Part shown: positions 51,500-60,058 of the stretch, piece by piece
Layout: each line of letters starts with the position of its first letter
Position numbering within the stretch: position 1 is the first letter of the stretch
Assembly (NCBI RefSeq): GCF_005869225.1
Contig: NZ_SWFP01000003.1
Coordinates: forward strand, 186,001-250,000
DNA from: Dyadobacter bucti
GTDB taxonomy: Bacteria > Bacteroidota > Bacteroidia > Cytophagales > Spirosomataceae
Length of the DNA stretch: 64,000 nucleotides
Direction: 5' to 3'
The notes under the pieces: generated by a model
What the model was told of the DNA's origin: nothing
The model's input: the letters and a program-made list of their open reading frames with translations, nothing else
Databases searched by the model: none
Made by a program: the position numbers and the translations under genes

Positions 51500-52324
51500 C
51501 TAGACCTTCTCTACAAAAGCCTCCGTAATCTCTTTCAAAAACAGATGCTGGTCTTTTGCCCAATGTATATTTGAAAAAATCTCCACCTCGCAAAAACCAT
51601 TGAATCCGGTAGCTTCCACCCAGCTTCTGATTTTTTTCAGGTCGATACATCCTTCACCCATCAATCCCCGGTCATTGAGCAGGTCGATGGTATTTACTTT
51701 CCAGTCGCAAACGTGATAAGCCAGTAAATTGCCATGAGCTCCGCATCGCGCGATTTCTTTTTCCAGGTCGCCGTCCCACCACAAATGGTATACATCCACG
51801 GCTACGCCAACGATAGGAGAGTTGAAATGTTCGGCCATATCATTGGCCTGTGCCAGCGTATTGATCGCGGATCTGTCGGCGGCGTACATAGGGTGCAACG
51901 GCTCAATGGCCAGTTTTACTTTCAGTTTTTCAGCAAGCGGTAGTATCGCACTGATACCTTCTCTAATCTGTTCCCTCGATTTTTCCATCGATTGATCGGG
52001 AGATGCGCCACAAACCAGCACGATCATCGGCGCGCCCAAGGCGGCAGCTTCTTCGAGTAACTTTTTGTTATGATCAATTGCCTGCGCCCTTCCAGCACTG
52101 GTGGTATGCGGGAAAAAGCCTCCTCGTACGTAGGAAACGATTTCTAGTCCGGCGCTGCGGATCAGCTCGCCTGCCCGGTGCGGCCCTATGCCTTCAGTAG
52201 CGTTTTGCCAGACACTAATCCCTTTTACTCCGGCAGCCGCATAATTTTCAACAGCCTCGGCAAGTCCCCAGGGCTTTGTAGTAATTGTATGAATGCAGCA
52301 GCGATCCAGTGATATATTTTCCAA
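51500..52324 (-). CDS. Sugar phosphate isomerase/epimerase (TIM barrel)
   Basis: The 274-residue protein is of the AP-endonuclease-2/xylose-isomerase-like fold. The metal-binding residues lie in KLAIEPLHPMY (Glu), VGVAVDVYHLWWD (Asp), NLLAYHVCDWK (His) and FCEVEIFS (Glu). Such proteins isomerise or epimerise sugars or keto sugars. Its place between the GH88 and Gfo/Idh genes supports a role in breakdown of an oxidised sugar. Confidence 0.9.
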   Translation of the reverse strand: MENISLDRCCIHTITTKPWGLAEAVENYAAAGVKGISVWQNATEGIGPHRAGELIRSAGLEIVSYVRGGFFPHTTSAGRAQAIDHNKKLLEEAAALGAPMIVLVCGASPDQSMEKSREQIREGISAILPLAEKLKVKLAIEPLHPMYAADRSAINTLAQANDMAEHFNSPIVGVAVDVYHLWWDGDLEKEIARCGAHGNLLAYHVCDWKVNTIDLLNDRGLMGEGCIDLKKIRSWVEATGFNGFCEVEIFSNIHWAKDQHLFLKEITEAFVEKV

Positions 52325-52360
52325 AGTTTAATTTCTGTTATACGTTGCTATTTTGGGAAT

Positions 52361-52522
52361 GGTTATTGATGGTCATTTTTGGTCATTTTTAGTCATTTTT
52401 AGTCATTTGTTGTCATGGATGGTCATTTGTTGTCATTTGGGTGAATGTCGTTTCGACGTAAAGTCTAACAAATAATGACCATCCATGACTATTAAATGAC
52501 AATCAGTGACTACCAATGACTA
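52361..52522. repeat. Phased 10-bp repeat arrays in inverted arms
   Basis: The left arm (52361-52440) is eight units of exactly 10 bp, such as GGTCATTTTT, AGTCATTTGT and TGTCATTTGG. The right arm (52471-52522) repeats the complement (ATGACCATCC, ATGACTATTA, AATGACAATC) also every 10 bp. GTCATGGATGGTCATT (52412-52427) has a perfect inverted copy at 52474-52489. The whole gap from isomerase start to GH88 stop is made of this. Confidence 0.85.
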
Positions 52523-52541
52523 TTAAACGACCAAATCCGCC

Positions 52542-53924
52542 CTACTTCACCGCACCCAAATAAGAATAGTAAGGCAATCCCTTATTAATCCGATGCAGGT
52601 AAAGCGCCACTTCTCTTGCATGGTAGTCGCCCCACATGCTGGACTCTCCGCAAGGTATTTTCTGACCGGCAGGAACATTATCCCAGCCATTGGGACGGTG
52701 GTAAATAGAGTGCAGGATCAAGCCCTGGTGCGTCGGATCGGTGGACAGATAAGGTTCAGCAAACAGCGAATCAACTGCCGTCAGACCGGCCTGCCAGTAG
52801 CGGCTGCCTTCTTCGGTTTGGCCCAGGTCGTTCAGATATTTTCCCAGACGCAGTAAACCTTGCGCCCCAATAGCGGCGGCTGAGCTATCGATCGGTTCAA
52901 ATTCATTGTACGGATCGGAGGTGCGGGAAGTGTGATCGCCCAGTTTGTGCAAATTCGGAGCGCCGGTGTCCCAATGCGGAATGCCGTCGGAAGCAGTATT
53001 TGCTATATAAAAATCGCAGGTAGCTTTTGCAGCTTTCAGGTATATGCTTTCAACTTCGCTACGGCCGCCGAGTGGCGCCAGTTCTTCGTCAGAAAAACTG
53101 GGAAGTGTTTCGAGTTGCTCGGCAAATCCGACCATTGCCCAGGCAAGGCCGCGTGTCCAGGTAGTAAACCCGGAAAAACCCTGCTGAGAATTCGGGCAGC
53201 GATAATTTCCATCATTGGTATTAAACACACTTTCATGGGCCGTTCGTCCCCAGACATCATAACTGTCGCGGCCTTCGCCGTAGTAGACCGAATATTTGGC
53301 AGTAGCGATAGAATGTAAAGTTCCGCGCAGCAGCAGGCTTGTTTTTACATCATTTTCACCCATCAAACTGTGTCCCAGCAAATGCGAAACCATCAAAGCG
53401 CGAACCGAACGGATTGTATCCACAAAAAGTGAGTGCGGGCCGTTAAAAGAATGTATGAAACCCTGGCCGTCTTTGGCATTGGTCCAGCGGTGTGCTTGCA
53501 CAGCCCCGGAAATTTTAAGCGCAACTTCGTAAAAATTACGTTCCCACTCATTTTCAGGAATGCGGCCCTCGTTCATCAATCTGAGCAGATTTCCGTATGT
53601 GCTGACATTGTTGAAGCCGTGGTCATGCACACCAAAATGGCTTACATGGGACGCCATATTGCCTACTGTGTTTTTACGTGCGCTTTCAAGAAAAGCCGGA
53701 TCTTCCGTCGCATCATACTGAAGCACTTCCGCTCCATATTGAAATCCCTGTGTCCACTCTGTCCAGCCACGGAGCGTGTATTTACCGTTTACAGTGAAAA
53801 CCGGAGTTCCTTTGGTACTGTCATATTCTTTGGAAATCAGGCTTATTTTTTCGGCTGAGAGCTGCCATAAAGCATCAATTTTAGATTGAAGCGAGGCGGC
53901 GGTAAGATCGTTACGAATCTGCAT
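52542..53924 (-). CDS. GH88-like glycoside hydrolase
   Basis: The 460-residue protein has the (alpha/alpha)6 pattern of unsaturated glucuronyl hydrolases: HGFNNVSTYGNLLRL, FTTWTRGLAWAMVGFAEQL, PIDSSAAAIGAQGLLRLG and ESSMWGDYHAREVALYL. GH88 enzymes hydrate the unsaturated uronic acid released by polysaccharide lyases. There is no signal peptide, so it should act in the cytoplasm on imported oligosaccharides. It starts the operon-like series that ends in the MFS gene, and its promoter is clear at 53971-54001. Confidence 0.88.
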   Translation of the reverse strand: MQIRNDLTAASLQSKIDALWQLSAEKISLISKEYDSTKGTPVFTVNGKYTLRGWTEWTQGFQYGAEVLQYDATEDPAFLESARKNTVGNMASHVSHFGVHDHGFNNVSTYGNLLRLMNEGRIPENEWERNFYEVALKISGAVQAHRWTNAKDGQGFIHSFNGPHSLFVDTIRSVRALMVSHLLGHSLMGENDVKTSLLLRGTLHSIATAKYSVYYGEGRDSYDVWGRTAHESVFNTNDGNYRCPNSQQGFSGFTTWTRGLAWAMVGFAEQLETLPSFSDEELAPLGGRSEVESIYLKAAKATCDFYIANTASDGIPHWDTGAPNLHKLGDHTSRTSDPYNEFEPIDSSAAAIGAQGLLRLGKYLNDLGQTEEGSRYWQAGLTAVDSLFAEPYLSTDPTHQGLILHSIYHRPNGWDNVPAGQKIPCGESSMWGDYHAREVALYLHRINKGLPYYSYLGAVK

Positions 53925-53970
53925 GGTAGGAAAAGATAGTATTATTTAGCCATTTTTATTTTGGATAATA

Positions 53971-54001
53971 CAAAGATATAGTTCCAAAAATGGCATAGCA
54001 A
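53971..54001 (-). promoter_or_regulatory. Promoter of the GH88 gene
   Basis: On the minus strand TTG (54001-53999), 20 bp, then TATCTTTG (53978-53971) fits the Bacteroidota consensus. It lies 47 bp before the ATG at 53924 and 16 bp past the AraC stop codon. Confidence 0.6.
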
Positions 54002-54016
54002 GGTACATATTTGCTA

Positions 54017-54931
54017 TTAAATGGTACTTTTCCGAACATTGCCCCGGTATTCATTAGGGGTAAGACCTGTTTTCTTTTTAAAGATCCGGCTGAAATACGA
54101 GGGGTCTTCGAGATGGATGTGGTAGGCGATTTCTTTGCTGCTCAGATTGGTGAAAACAAGCAGCCGTTTTGCTTCAAGAAGCAGTTTGTCGAGGATGTAT
54201 TCCTGGCTTGATATGCCAAGAAATTTCCTGACGATCTTGCTCAGATAATCCGGAGAAACCGAAAGTTCCTGTGCATATTGCTGTACTTCATGCATCTCCC
54301 TGAAATTTTTCTCCACCATTTCCTGAAACCTTCCCACTATTTCGGGGACGGTGTTAGCTCCGGATTCAACAGGCAGTACGTCTTTTTGAGCTAAAAAGGA
54401 ACATTTTTGTAACAACAGGCCCAGGTACTTTCCGATCAGGGCCTGGTCGGTTTCCGCTGAGAGATGATCCGTTACCATATTTTCCATGATGTTGTGAAAA
54501 TATTTTATCTCAGCGCTTGTGAGTGTAATGATGGGCTGGCGGCGGACTGGCTGGAAGAAGGATAGCTGGGATAAAGAAATACTGGCAGGATTATAAAACG
54601 TGTAGAAATCTTCCGAAAAAGCTACAATATAACCCTGAAACGAGCTTGAAAAAGTGAGTAAATGAACCTGGCCGGGCGTCAGGAAATGTAAGCCGGCACC
54701 CTGTATGTTGTAAGAATGAAAATCAATCTCGTGAAATCCCTGGCCTTCTTCGATAAAAAGAATTTCATAGTATGTATGACGGTGAGGGGTGTCGGTTGGA
54801 AGCGGTGTTATGGGTAGCGGAACAAGCGATTCTTTCTGCGGCCCTTCGCTGTTTTTAAACCTGAAAATCTTTAATGCCGGAACCTGGCTGGGTGTTTTCG
54901 GTAAGGAATGAACAGGGATTGCATCGGACAT
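54017..54931 (-). CDS. AraC family transcriptional regulator
   Basis: The 304-residue protein has an N-terminal cupin-like sensor domain (PHRHTYYEILFIEEGQGFHEIDF, LHFLTPGQVH) and a C-terminal AraC/XylS domain (VQQYAQELSVSPDYLSKIVRKFLGISSQEYI, LSSKEIAYHIHLEDPSYFSRIFKKKTGLTPNEYR). It precedes the GH88 gene by 92 bp on the same strand and probably activates the sugar cluster in response to a sugar or uronide. Confidence 0.93.
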   Translation of the reverse strand: MSDAIPVHSLPKTPSQVPALKIFRFKNSEGPQKESLVPLPITPLPTDTPHRHTYYEILFIEEGQGFHEIDFHSYNIQGAGLHFLTPGQVHLLTFSSSFQGYIVAFSEDFYTFYNPASISLSQLSFFQPVRRQPIITLTSAEIKYFHNIMENMVTDHLSAETDQALIGKYLGLLLQKCSFLAQKDVLPVESGANTVPEIVGRFQEMVEKNFREMHEVQQYAQELSVSPDYLSKIVRKFLGISSQEYILDKLLLEAKRLLVFTNLSSKEIAYHIHLEDPSYFSRIFKKKTGLTPNEYRGNVRKSTI

Positions 54932-55116
54932 ACGCAGTACTGACTACAGCTTTTTCAAAAGACTGAACTTTACTTAAAAGGCCGGAAACCGGTAAAACTA
55001 CCAATGTGAGGGCATGTAGCGTGATGACAGAGCCAAGATTTTTCCTCCTTCCGCGACATTTTTTACTTTTACATTGTTGACCAATAGATACGAAATCTAA
55101 ATTCCAATTTTACCAG

Positions 55117-56886
55117 GTGAATAAAGAAACCAAAAGCGGCCAGATATTTGATCTTCCAACCCTAAAACGTTTATATGCATTCGTTCGTCCTTACCAGACG
55201 CAGTTTTATCTACTGATTGCGATCATCTTGCTCAACGCATTTCTGGCGCCGCTCACCCCGCTTTTGATTAAATATACAATTGATACACCTATTGCAAACG
55301 GGAATTATTCGCAGTTAACTTTGATGCTGGTCGTAATGATCGTTGTGACGATATTGCAGGGTATCGCGCAGTTCTGGAACACTTATATGTCGGGCTGGCT
55401 AGGGCAGTATATCATCCGTGATATTCGTGTTGAGCTATACAAAAAAATTATCTGGCTGAGGCTGAAGTTCTTTGATAACACGCCAATCGGGCGGCTGGTC
55501 ACACGAACGATTTCGGACGTAGAAACGCTTTCCAATGTTTTTAGCGACGGGATGGCCGCTATTGCGGGTGATATTTTACAGCTGATACTGATTATCGCCG
55601 TCATGTTTTATACTGACTGGAAGCTTTCGCTGATCAGTTTGTCGATGATTCCGCTGATGCTTTTTTGTACTTATGTTTTTAAAGAAAAAATTAAAGATTC
55701 CTTCAACGAGGTACGCGCCGCGGTTTCCAATTTGAATTCATTTGTGCAGGAGCATATTACCGGGATGAGCATCGTCCAGATTTTCAGTAGCGAGGATAAT
55801 GAATACAAAAAATTCAGGGAGATTAATAAAGAGCACAGGAATGCGCATATCAGGTCTATTCTTTACTATTCCATCTATTTTCCTGTTGCCGATGTAATCG
55901 CGGCGGCCGGAACGGGCCTTGTGGTTTGGTATGGTTCAAAACAGATCCTTGGAGCCGAGGTTACATTTGGTACTGTTACAGCTTTTGTAATGTTTATCAA
56001 CCTTTTCTTTCGCCCCATCCGTCAGCTGGCCGACCGGTTCAATACCTTGCAAATGGGGATTGTGAGCACCGACCGGATCCTTAAATTGCTGGACAGCGAC
56101 GAGTATACTGCCAATGAAGGCACGTTCGCGCCGGATACAATCAAAGGAAATGTAGCGTTTCGAAATGTATGGTTTGCTTACAATGATGAGGAATATGTGC
56201 TGAAAGATATCAGTTTCGAGGTCAAAGAAGGGGAGACCCTTGCCTTAGTGGGAGCCACCGGCGCCGGCAAATCGTCCATCATCAATCTGCTGACCCGCTT
56301 TTATGATATTAACAAAGGGAACATTTACGTGGACGGCGTAGAGGTACATGATTACGAACTGAATGCCTTACGTCAGCATGTAGGCGTTGTTTTACAAGAT
56401 GTTTTCCTGTTCTCCGATACGATTGAAAACAACATCAGGCTGGGGGATTCTACCATTACGCACGATAAAATTGTAGAGGCAGCCAAGCTGGTAGGTGTTC
56501 ATGACTTCATCGAGCGATTGCCAGGTGGCTATACTTACAATGTGATGGAAAGAGGCTCGACGTTGTCTGTAGGGCAGCGCCAGCTAATATCTTTTGTGAG
56601 GGCAATGGTTCACGAACCCAAGATCATCGTGCTGGACGAGGCTACTTCGTCCGTCGATAGTGAGACCGAGGAATTGATACAAAAAGCAATAGAAAAACTC
56701 ATGAAAGGCCGCACTGCCATCGTTATTGCACACCGGTTATCGACGATTCAGGAAGCAAATAAGATTCTTGTCGTGGATAAGGGATTGATCGTGGAAGAGG
56801 GTAACCACGAGCAGCTGCTTGAAAAAGAAGGTTTTTACGCGAATTTGTACAGGATGCAGTACAAAGAGGTCTTGAAAATAGGATAG
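55117..56886 (+). CDS. ABC exporter, fused permease and ATPase
   Basis: The 589-residue half-transporter has six membrane helices (roughly 20-310) and a C-terminal ATPase. The Walker A motif GATGAGKSS, the signature LSVGQRQ and the Walker B motif IIVLDEATSS are all intact. It resembles the MsbA/multidrug group. The start is GTG 55117; there is no in-frame ATG near it, and the first residues NKETKSGQIFDLPTLKRLYAF are polar. The partner may be itself (homodimer). A very stable hairpin follows. Confidence 0.93.
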   Translation: MNKETKSGQIFDLPTLKRLYAFVRPYQTQFYLLIAIILLNAFLAPLTPLLIKYTIDTPIANGNYSQLTLMLVVMIVVTILQGIAQFWNTYMSGWLGQYIIRDIRVELYKKIIWLRLKFFDNTPIGRLVTRTISDVETLSNVFSDGMAAIAGDILQLILIIAVMFYTDWKLSLISLSMIPLMLFCTYVFKEKIKDSFNEVRAAVSNLNSFVQEHITGMSIVQIFSSEDNEYKKFREINKEHRNAHIRSILYYSIYFPVADVIAAAGTGLVVWYGSKQILGAEVTFGTVTAFVMFINLFFRPIRQLADRFNTLQMGIVSTDRILKLLDSDEYTANEGTFAPDTIKGNVAFRNVWFAYNDEEYVLKDISFEVKEGETLALVGATGAGKSSIINLLTRFYDINKGNIYVDGVEVHDYELNALRQHVGVVLQDVFLFSDTIENNIRLGDSTITHDKIVEAAKLVGVHDFIERLPGGYTYNVMERGSTLSVGQRQLISFVRAMVHEPKIIVLDEATSSVDSETEELIQKAIEKLMKGRTAIVIAHRLSTIQEANKILVVDKGLIVEEGNHEQLLEKEGFYANLYRMQYKEVLKIG

Positions 56887-56895
56887 TGGGTATTA

Positions 56896-56942
56896 AGCAA
56901 AAAGCCTGACACCGATTTACTTCGAGCGTCAGGCTTTTTGCT
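56896..56942. terminator. Bidirectional terminator between ABC exporter and PBP1A genes
   Basis: A perfect 15-bp stem, AGCAAAAAGCCTGAC (56896-56910) with GTCAGGCTTTTTGCT (56928-56942), lies between two convergent stops. Runs of A and T within the arms suit both strands. Confidence 0.9.
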
Positions 56943-56945
56943 ATC

Positions 56946-59510
56946 TTAATTTCTTGAACCTGTATCCAGCGGAATCGGCGGCGGGCCAATCAGAAAATCA
57001 TCCTCATCATTGCGTTTAACCGGAGGGATACTGTCAATTCCATCATACAGCGAATCGTCTTCCATTGGTGCCCATATTGTAGGGCAATTATAGGTCTTCG
57101 AAATCTTGAAACTTGGTTTTGGAAAGGGGCCCGGCTCCATTCCTATGGATTTGTCCCGGTATATTTTCTCGAGAAAACTTCCGACAAGCGGTAATGCTGT
57201 TTTGGCACCTTCGCCAAGGTTCGTTGTCCTGAAGTGAATGCTTCTGTCGTCACCGCCTACCCATGCGCCCACCACCAGGTCGCGGGTAATGCACATAAAC
57301 CAGCCGTCAGAGTTGTTGGAAGTGGTCCCCGTTTTTCCACCGATTTCATTTCCATTTCTGGTCACATCAAATTTCCAGCGGATACTTCCTGATGTACCAC
57401 CCGGTTCTTCTACGCCTCCTTTGAGCATGGATACCATCATAAAAGCAGATTCAGGGCTTATCGCCTGGCGGTGCTCGGGTTGAAATTCCTCGATTATTTT
57501 TCCGTTGCTGTCTTCAATTTTGGTTACAAGAATAGGCTGCGTATAAGTACCATTATTGACAAAAACCCCGTAGGCAGCAACCATATCATAAAGGGAAACA
57601 TCAAAAGGCCCTAGACCTATGGAAGGAACAGCTTTAAGAGGTGTCGTAATACCCATTTTCTTGGCGTAGCGAACGACATTCGCAGGGCCTACCCGATCGG
57701 TAAGCTCAGCCGTAACCGAGTTGATAGATTGAGCCAGTGCACGCCGTAATGTCATGTTAGCGTAGGAGAATACACCGGTGGCATTTCTCGGTTTCCACTC
57801 TTTTTCAACGCCGTCTTCCATGTATTTTTTCTCAAAGGGCTTGTCCACAATTTGGTCACAGGGAGACATATTGAAACTGGAATCGTCTATCGCAGTAGTG
57901 TAAACAAACGGCTTGAATGTGGATCCTGGTTGCCTTTTGCCTTGTTTGACAGCATCGTATTTGAAATAATTATAATCCAGTCCGCCTACCCAGGCTTTGA
58001 TCTGACCAGTCTGCGGGTTCATGGCCATCATACCGGCGCGCAGCACTCTTTTGTAATAATCCAGAGAGTCCATCGAACTCCAGTATCTTTTCATTTCCCC
58101 GCTGTTTTTCCAGTCATACACGGTCATCGTGTCCTTCTTATTAAGGTAATAATTGATACTGTCAGGCTGGTCAGGGAATTTCGCTGCAAGGGATTTGTAT
58201 TTGCTGGTTCTTTTTACGACGGTCTGAAGGAAATCGGTGATCTCTTTCCCCTGTTCGTCTACCCATGGGTTCTGTTTTCCCCAGTGGTCCTCAAATACAC
58301 GTTGCAGCTGTTTCATTTTCTGCGTCATAGCCTCTTCCGCATCTTCCTGCATGCGGGAGTCGATGGTCGTATATATTTTCAGGCCATCCGTATACAGGTC
58401 ATAACCATTTTCATCACCCCATTTTTTCACAAAATCAACTACCGCATTTTTGAAATAATTGGCATTTCCGTCATAGGGGGTTTCAAACTTGGTTTTCAGT
58501 TCGATCGGCAGTGCACTGATAGAATCAGCGGCTTTCGCGCTAAGGTACCCGTATTTCTGCATCTGTCCGATCACTACATTGCGGCGTTCCAGCGAGCGTT
58601 TTTTATTACGGATAGGGTTATAGGTTGTGGTGGCTTTCTGAAGTCCGACGAGCACTGCGGATTCCTGAACATTGAGGCTGTCGGGGGATTTACTAAAATA
58701 GGATTGTGCAGCTGTATTGATTCCGTACGTATTGTTTCCATAATCCACGGTATTGAAGTACATGGTCAGGATTTCCTCTTTGGTAAAATTTCTTTCCAGT
58801 TTAATCGCCGTAAGCCATTCTTTGGTTTTATAGATCAGCGTACTCAGGCCCGGAACGTAGCCCAATAGTCCGCGCGCGTCCGTTTTTCTTGTTTTAAACA
58901 GTTTTTTGGCCAATTGCTGGGTAATGGTACTGCCGCCCCCGCGGTCGGTCGCGCCGGTAGCGATCCCTACTGCAACGCTCGCCATGGCTTTATAATCAAT
59001 TCCGGAATGTTTGTAAAAACGGATGTCCTCGGTTGCGATCAGCGCTTTGATGAGATTTGGGGATATCATTTTCGCGGTCACGGGTGTTCTGTTCTCCGTG
59101 TAAAATTTACCGATCAAAATCCCGTCCGAAGTGTAGATTTCCGAAGATTGGGCAACTTTCGGATTTTGCAGATCTTCCACGCTTGGCATGCTGCCCATCA
59201 GCCACAGAAAATTGGTTTCCACACAAAAAATGTAAATACTGAAACCGACAATGCCGTAGATCAGTGTTTTCCACAGCAGCACCACTGAACGGTAATAAGG
59301 AGAGTGGACATCTATTTTTTCTTCCCACCAGGAGCGGATGGAATTTCTGTTTTTCCTGACAGAAAAGACGAATGCATCTGTACGTTCGTGGCCTGCAATA
59401 AGCGTTGCGAGCTTGTAAGCAATACGGTTGATGAGTGTTCTGAGCTGTGTTCCAATGAATTGAAACATCGCTTTGATTTTATTGTAAAACGATCTGATAA
59501 CTTCCATCAA
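56946..59510 (-). CDS. Class A penicillin-binding protein (PBP1A type)
   Basis: The 854-residue enzyme builds peptidoglycan. A membrane anchor lies near residues 85-105 (TLIYGIVGFSIYIFCVETNFL). The glycosyltransferase domain follows with ALIATEDIRFYKHSGID (catalytic Glu) and RGGGSTITQQLAKKLF. The transpeptidase domain has SxxK in PGSTFKPFVY, SxN in AQSINSV and KTG in GGKTGTTSNNSDGWF. The N-terminus starts either at 59510 or at the next codon. It acts on the outer face of the inner membrane. Confidence 0.95.
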   Translation of the reverse strand: MMEVIRSFYNKIKAMFQFIGTQLRTLINRIAYKLATLIAGHERTDAFVFSVRKNRNSIRSWWEEKIDVHSPYYRSVVLLWKTLIYGIVGFSIYIFCVETNFLWLMGSMPSVEDLQNPKVAQSSEIYTSDGILIGKFYTENRTPVTAKMISPNLIKALIATEDIRFYKHSGIDYKAMASVAVGIATGATDRGGGSTITQQLAKKLFKTRKTDARGLLGYVPGLSTLIYKTKEWLTAIKLERNFTKEEILTMYFNTVDYGNNTYGINTAAQSYFSKSPDSLNVQESAVLVGLQKATTTYNPIRNKKRSLERRNVVIGQMQKYGYLSAKAADSISALPIELKTKFETPYDGNANYFKNAVVDFVKKWGDENGYDLYTDGLKIYTTIDSRMQEDAEEAMTQKMKQLQRVFEDHWGKQNPWVDEQGKEITDFLQTVVKRTSKYKSLAAKFPDQPDSINYYLNKKDTMTVYDWKNSGEMKRYWSSMDSLDYYKRVLRAGMMAMNPQTGQIKAWVGGLDYNYFKYDAVKQGKRQPGSTFKPFVYTTAIDDSSFNMSPCDQIVDKPFEKKYMEDGVEKEWKPRNATGVFSYANMTLRRALAQSINSVTAELTDRVGPANVVRYAKKMGITTPLKAVPSIGLGPFDVSLYDMVAAYGVFVNNGTYTQPILVTKIEDSNGKIIEEFQPEHRQAISPESAFMMVSMLKGGVEEPGGTSGSIRWKFDVTRNGNEIGGKTGTTSNNSDGWFMCITRDLVVGAWVGGDDRSIHFRTTNLGEGAKTALPLVGSFLEKIYRDKSIGMEPGPFPKPSFKISKTYNCPTIWAPMEDDSLYDGIDSIPPVKRNDEDDFLIGPPPIPLDTGSRN

Positions 59511-59541
59511 ACGTTAAGGTTCGTAAGGATTCAAAGATAAG

Positions 59542-59575
59542 AAAAGCCGGACATTTATGGCTACGTCCGGCTTTT
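59542..59575 (-). terminator. Intrinsic terminator of msrB
   Basis: A perfect 11-bp stem (59542-59552 with 59565-59575) ends in TTTT on the minus strand. It lies between the msrB stop (59588) and the PBP start (59510). Confidence 0.85.
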
Positions 59576-59587
59576 GCGAAATTTTTA

Positions 59588-59983
59588 CTACTCGGCTTTG
59601 TCAAATTTCAGGGCCGCACCATTCATGCAATATCTCAAACCGGTCGGTTTCGGGCCGTCGTTGAAAACATGCCCCAAATGTCCTCCGCATGTTCTGCAAA
59701 CAACTTCGGTACGGGTCATGCCGTGACTTCTGTCAACGATTTCTTCTACGTTTCCCGAAGCTATCGGCTGGAAAAAGCTCGGCCAACCTGACCCTGATTC
59801 GTATTTTGTTTCCGAACTGAAGAGGGGTGTTCCGCAGGCAGCACATACGTAAGTTCCTTCTTCTTTATTGTCGTTGTAGGGGTGTGAAAACGGACGCTCG
59901 GTTCCTTTATCAAAAAGTACAAAACACTGCTGTCCTGTAAGTTCCTTTTGCCACTCTTCTCTGGTTTTTTCTATTTCTCTCAT
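59588..59983 (-). CDS. msrB: Peptide-methionine (R)-S-oxide reductase
   Basis: MsrB repairs the R form of methionine sulfoxide in proteins. The 131-residue length is normal. The zinc site is formed by Cys47/Cys50 (CAAC) and Cys96/Cys99 (CRTC). The catalytic residue is Cys119 in [17 protein letters not shown] and [12 protein letters not shown] are family blocks. No signal peptide is present, so it is cytoplasmic. The resolving cysteine of some families is not evident in the usual place. Confidence 0.96.
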   Translation of the reverse strand: MREIEKTREEWQKELTGQQCFVLFDKGTERPFSHPYNDNKEEGTYVCAACGTPLFSSETKYESGSGWPSFFQPIASGNVEEIVDRSHGMTRTEVVCRTCGGHLGHVFNDGPKPTGLRYCMNGAALKFDKAE

Positions 59984-60058
59984 TGTTGCGAATGTTTGTG
60001 GACCGTGGTATAATCCATGAAAATTGTACCACTTCCATCAATAACGTTTTATCGTCAT

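Noticed and set aside
52361..52522. CRISPR array
   Set aside because: The units are only 10 bp and have no unique spacers; no cas genes are present.
57852..58868. Plus-strand frame of 338 codons
   Set aside because: It lies fully antisense to the intact PBP1A gene, whose motifs are clear; its translation has no family likeness.
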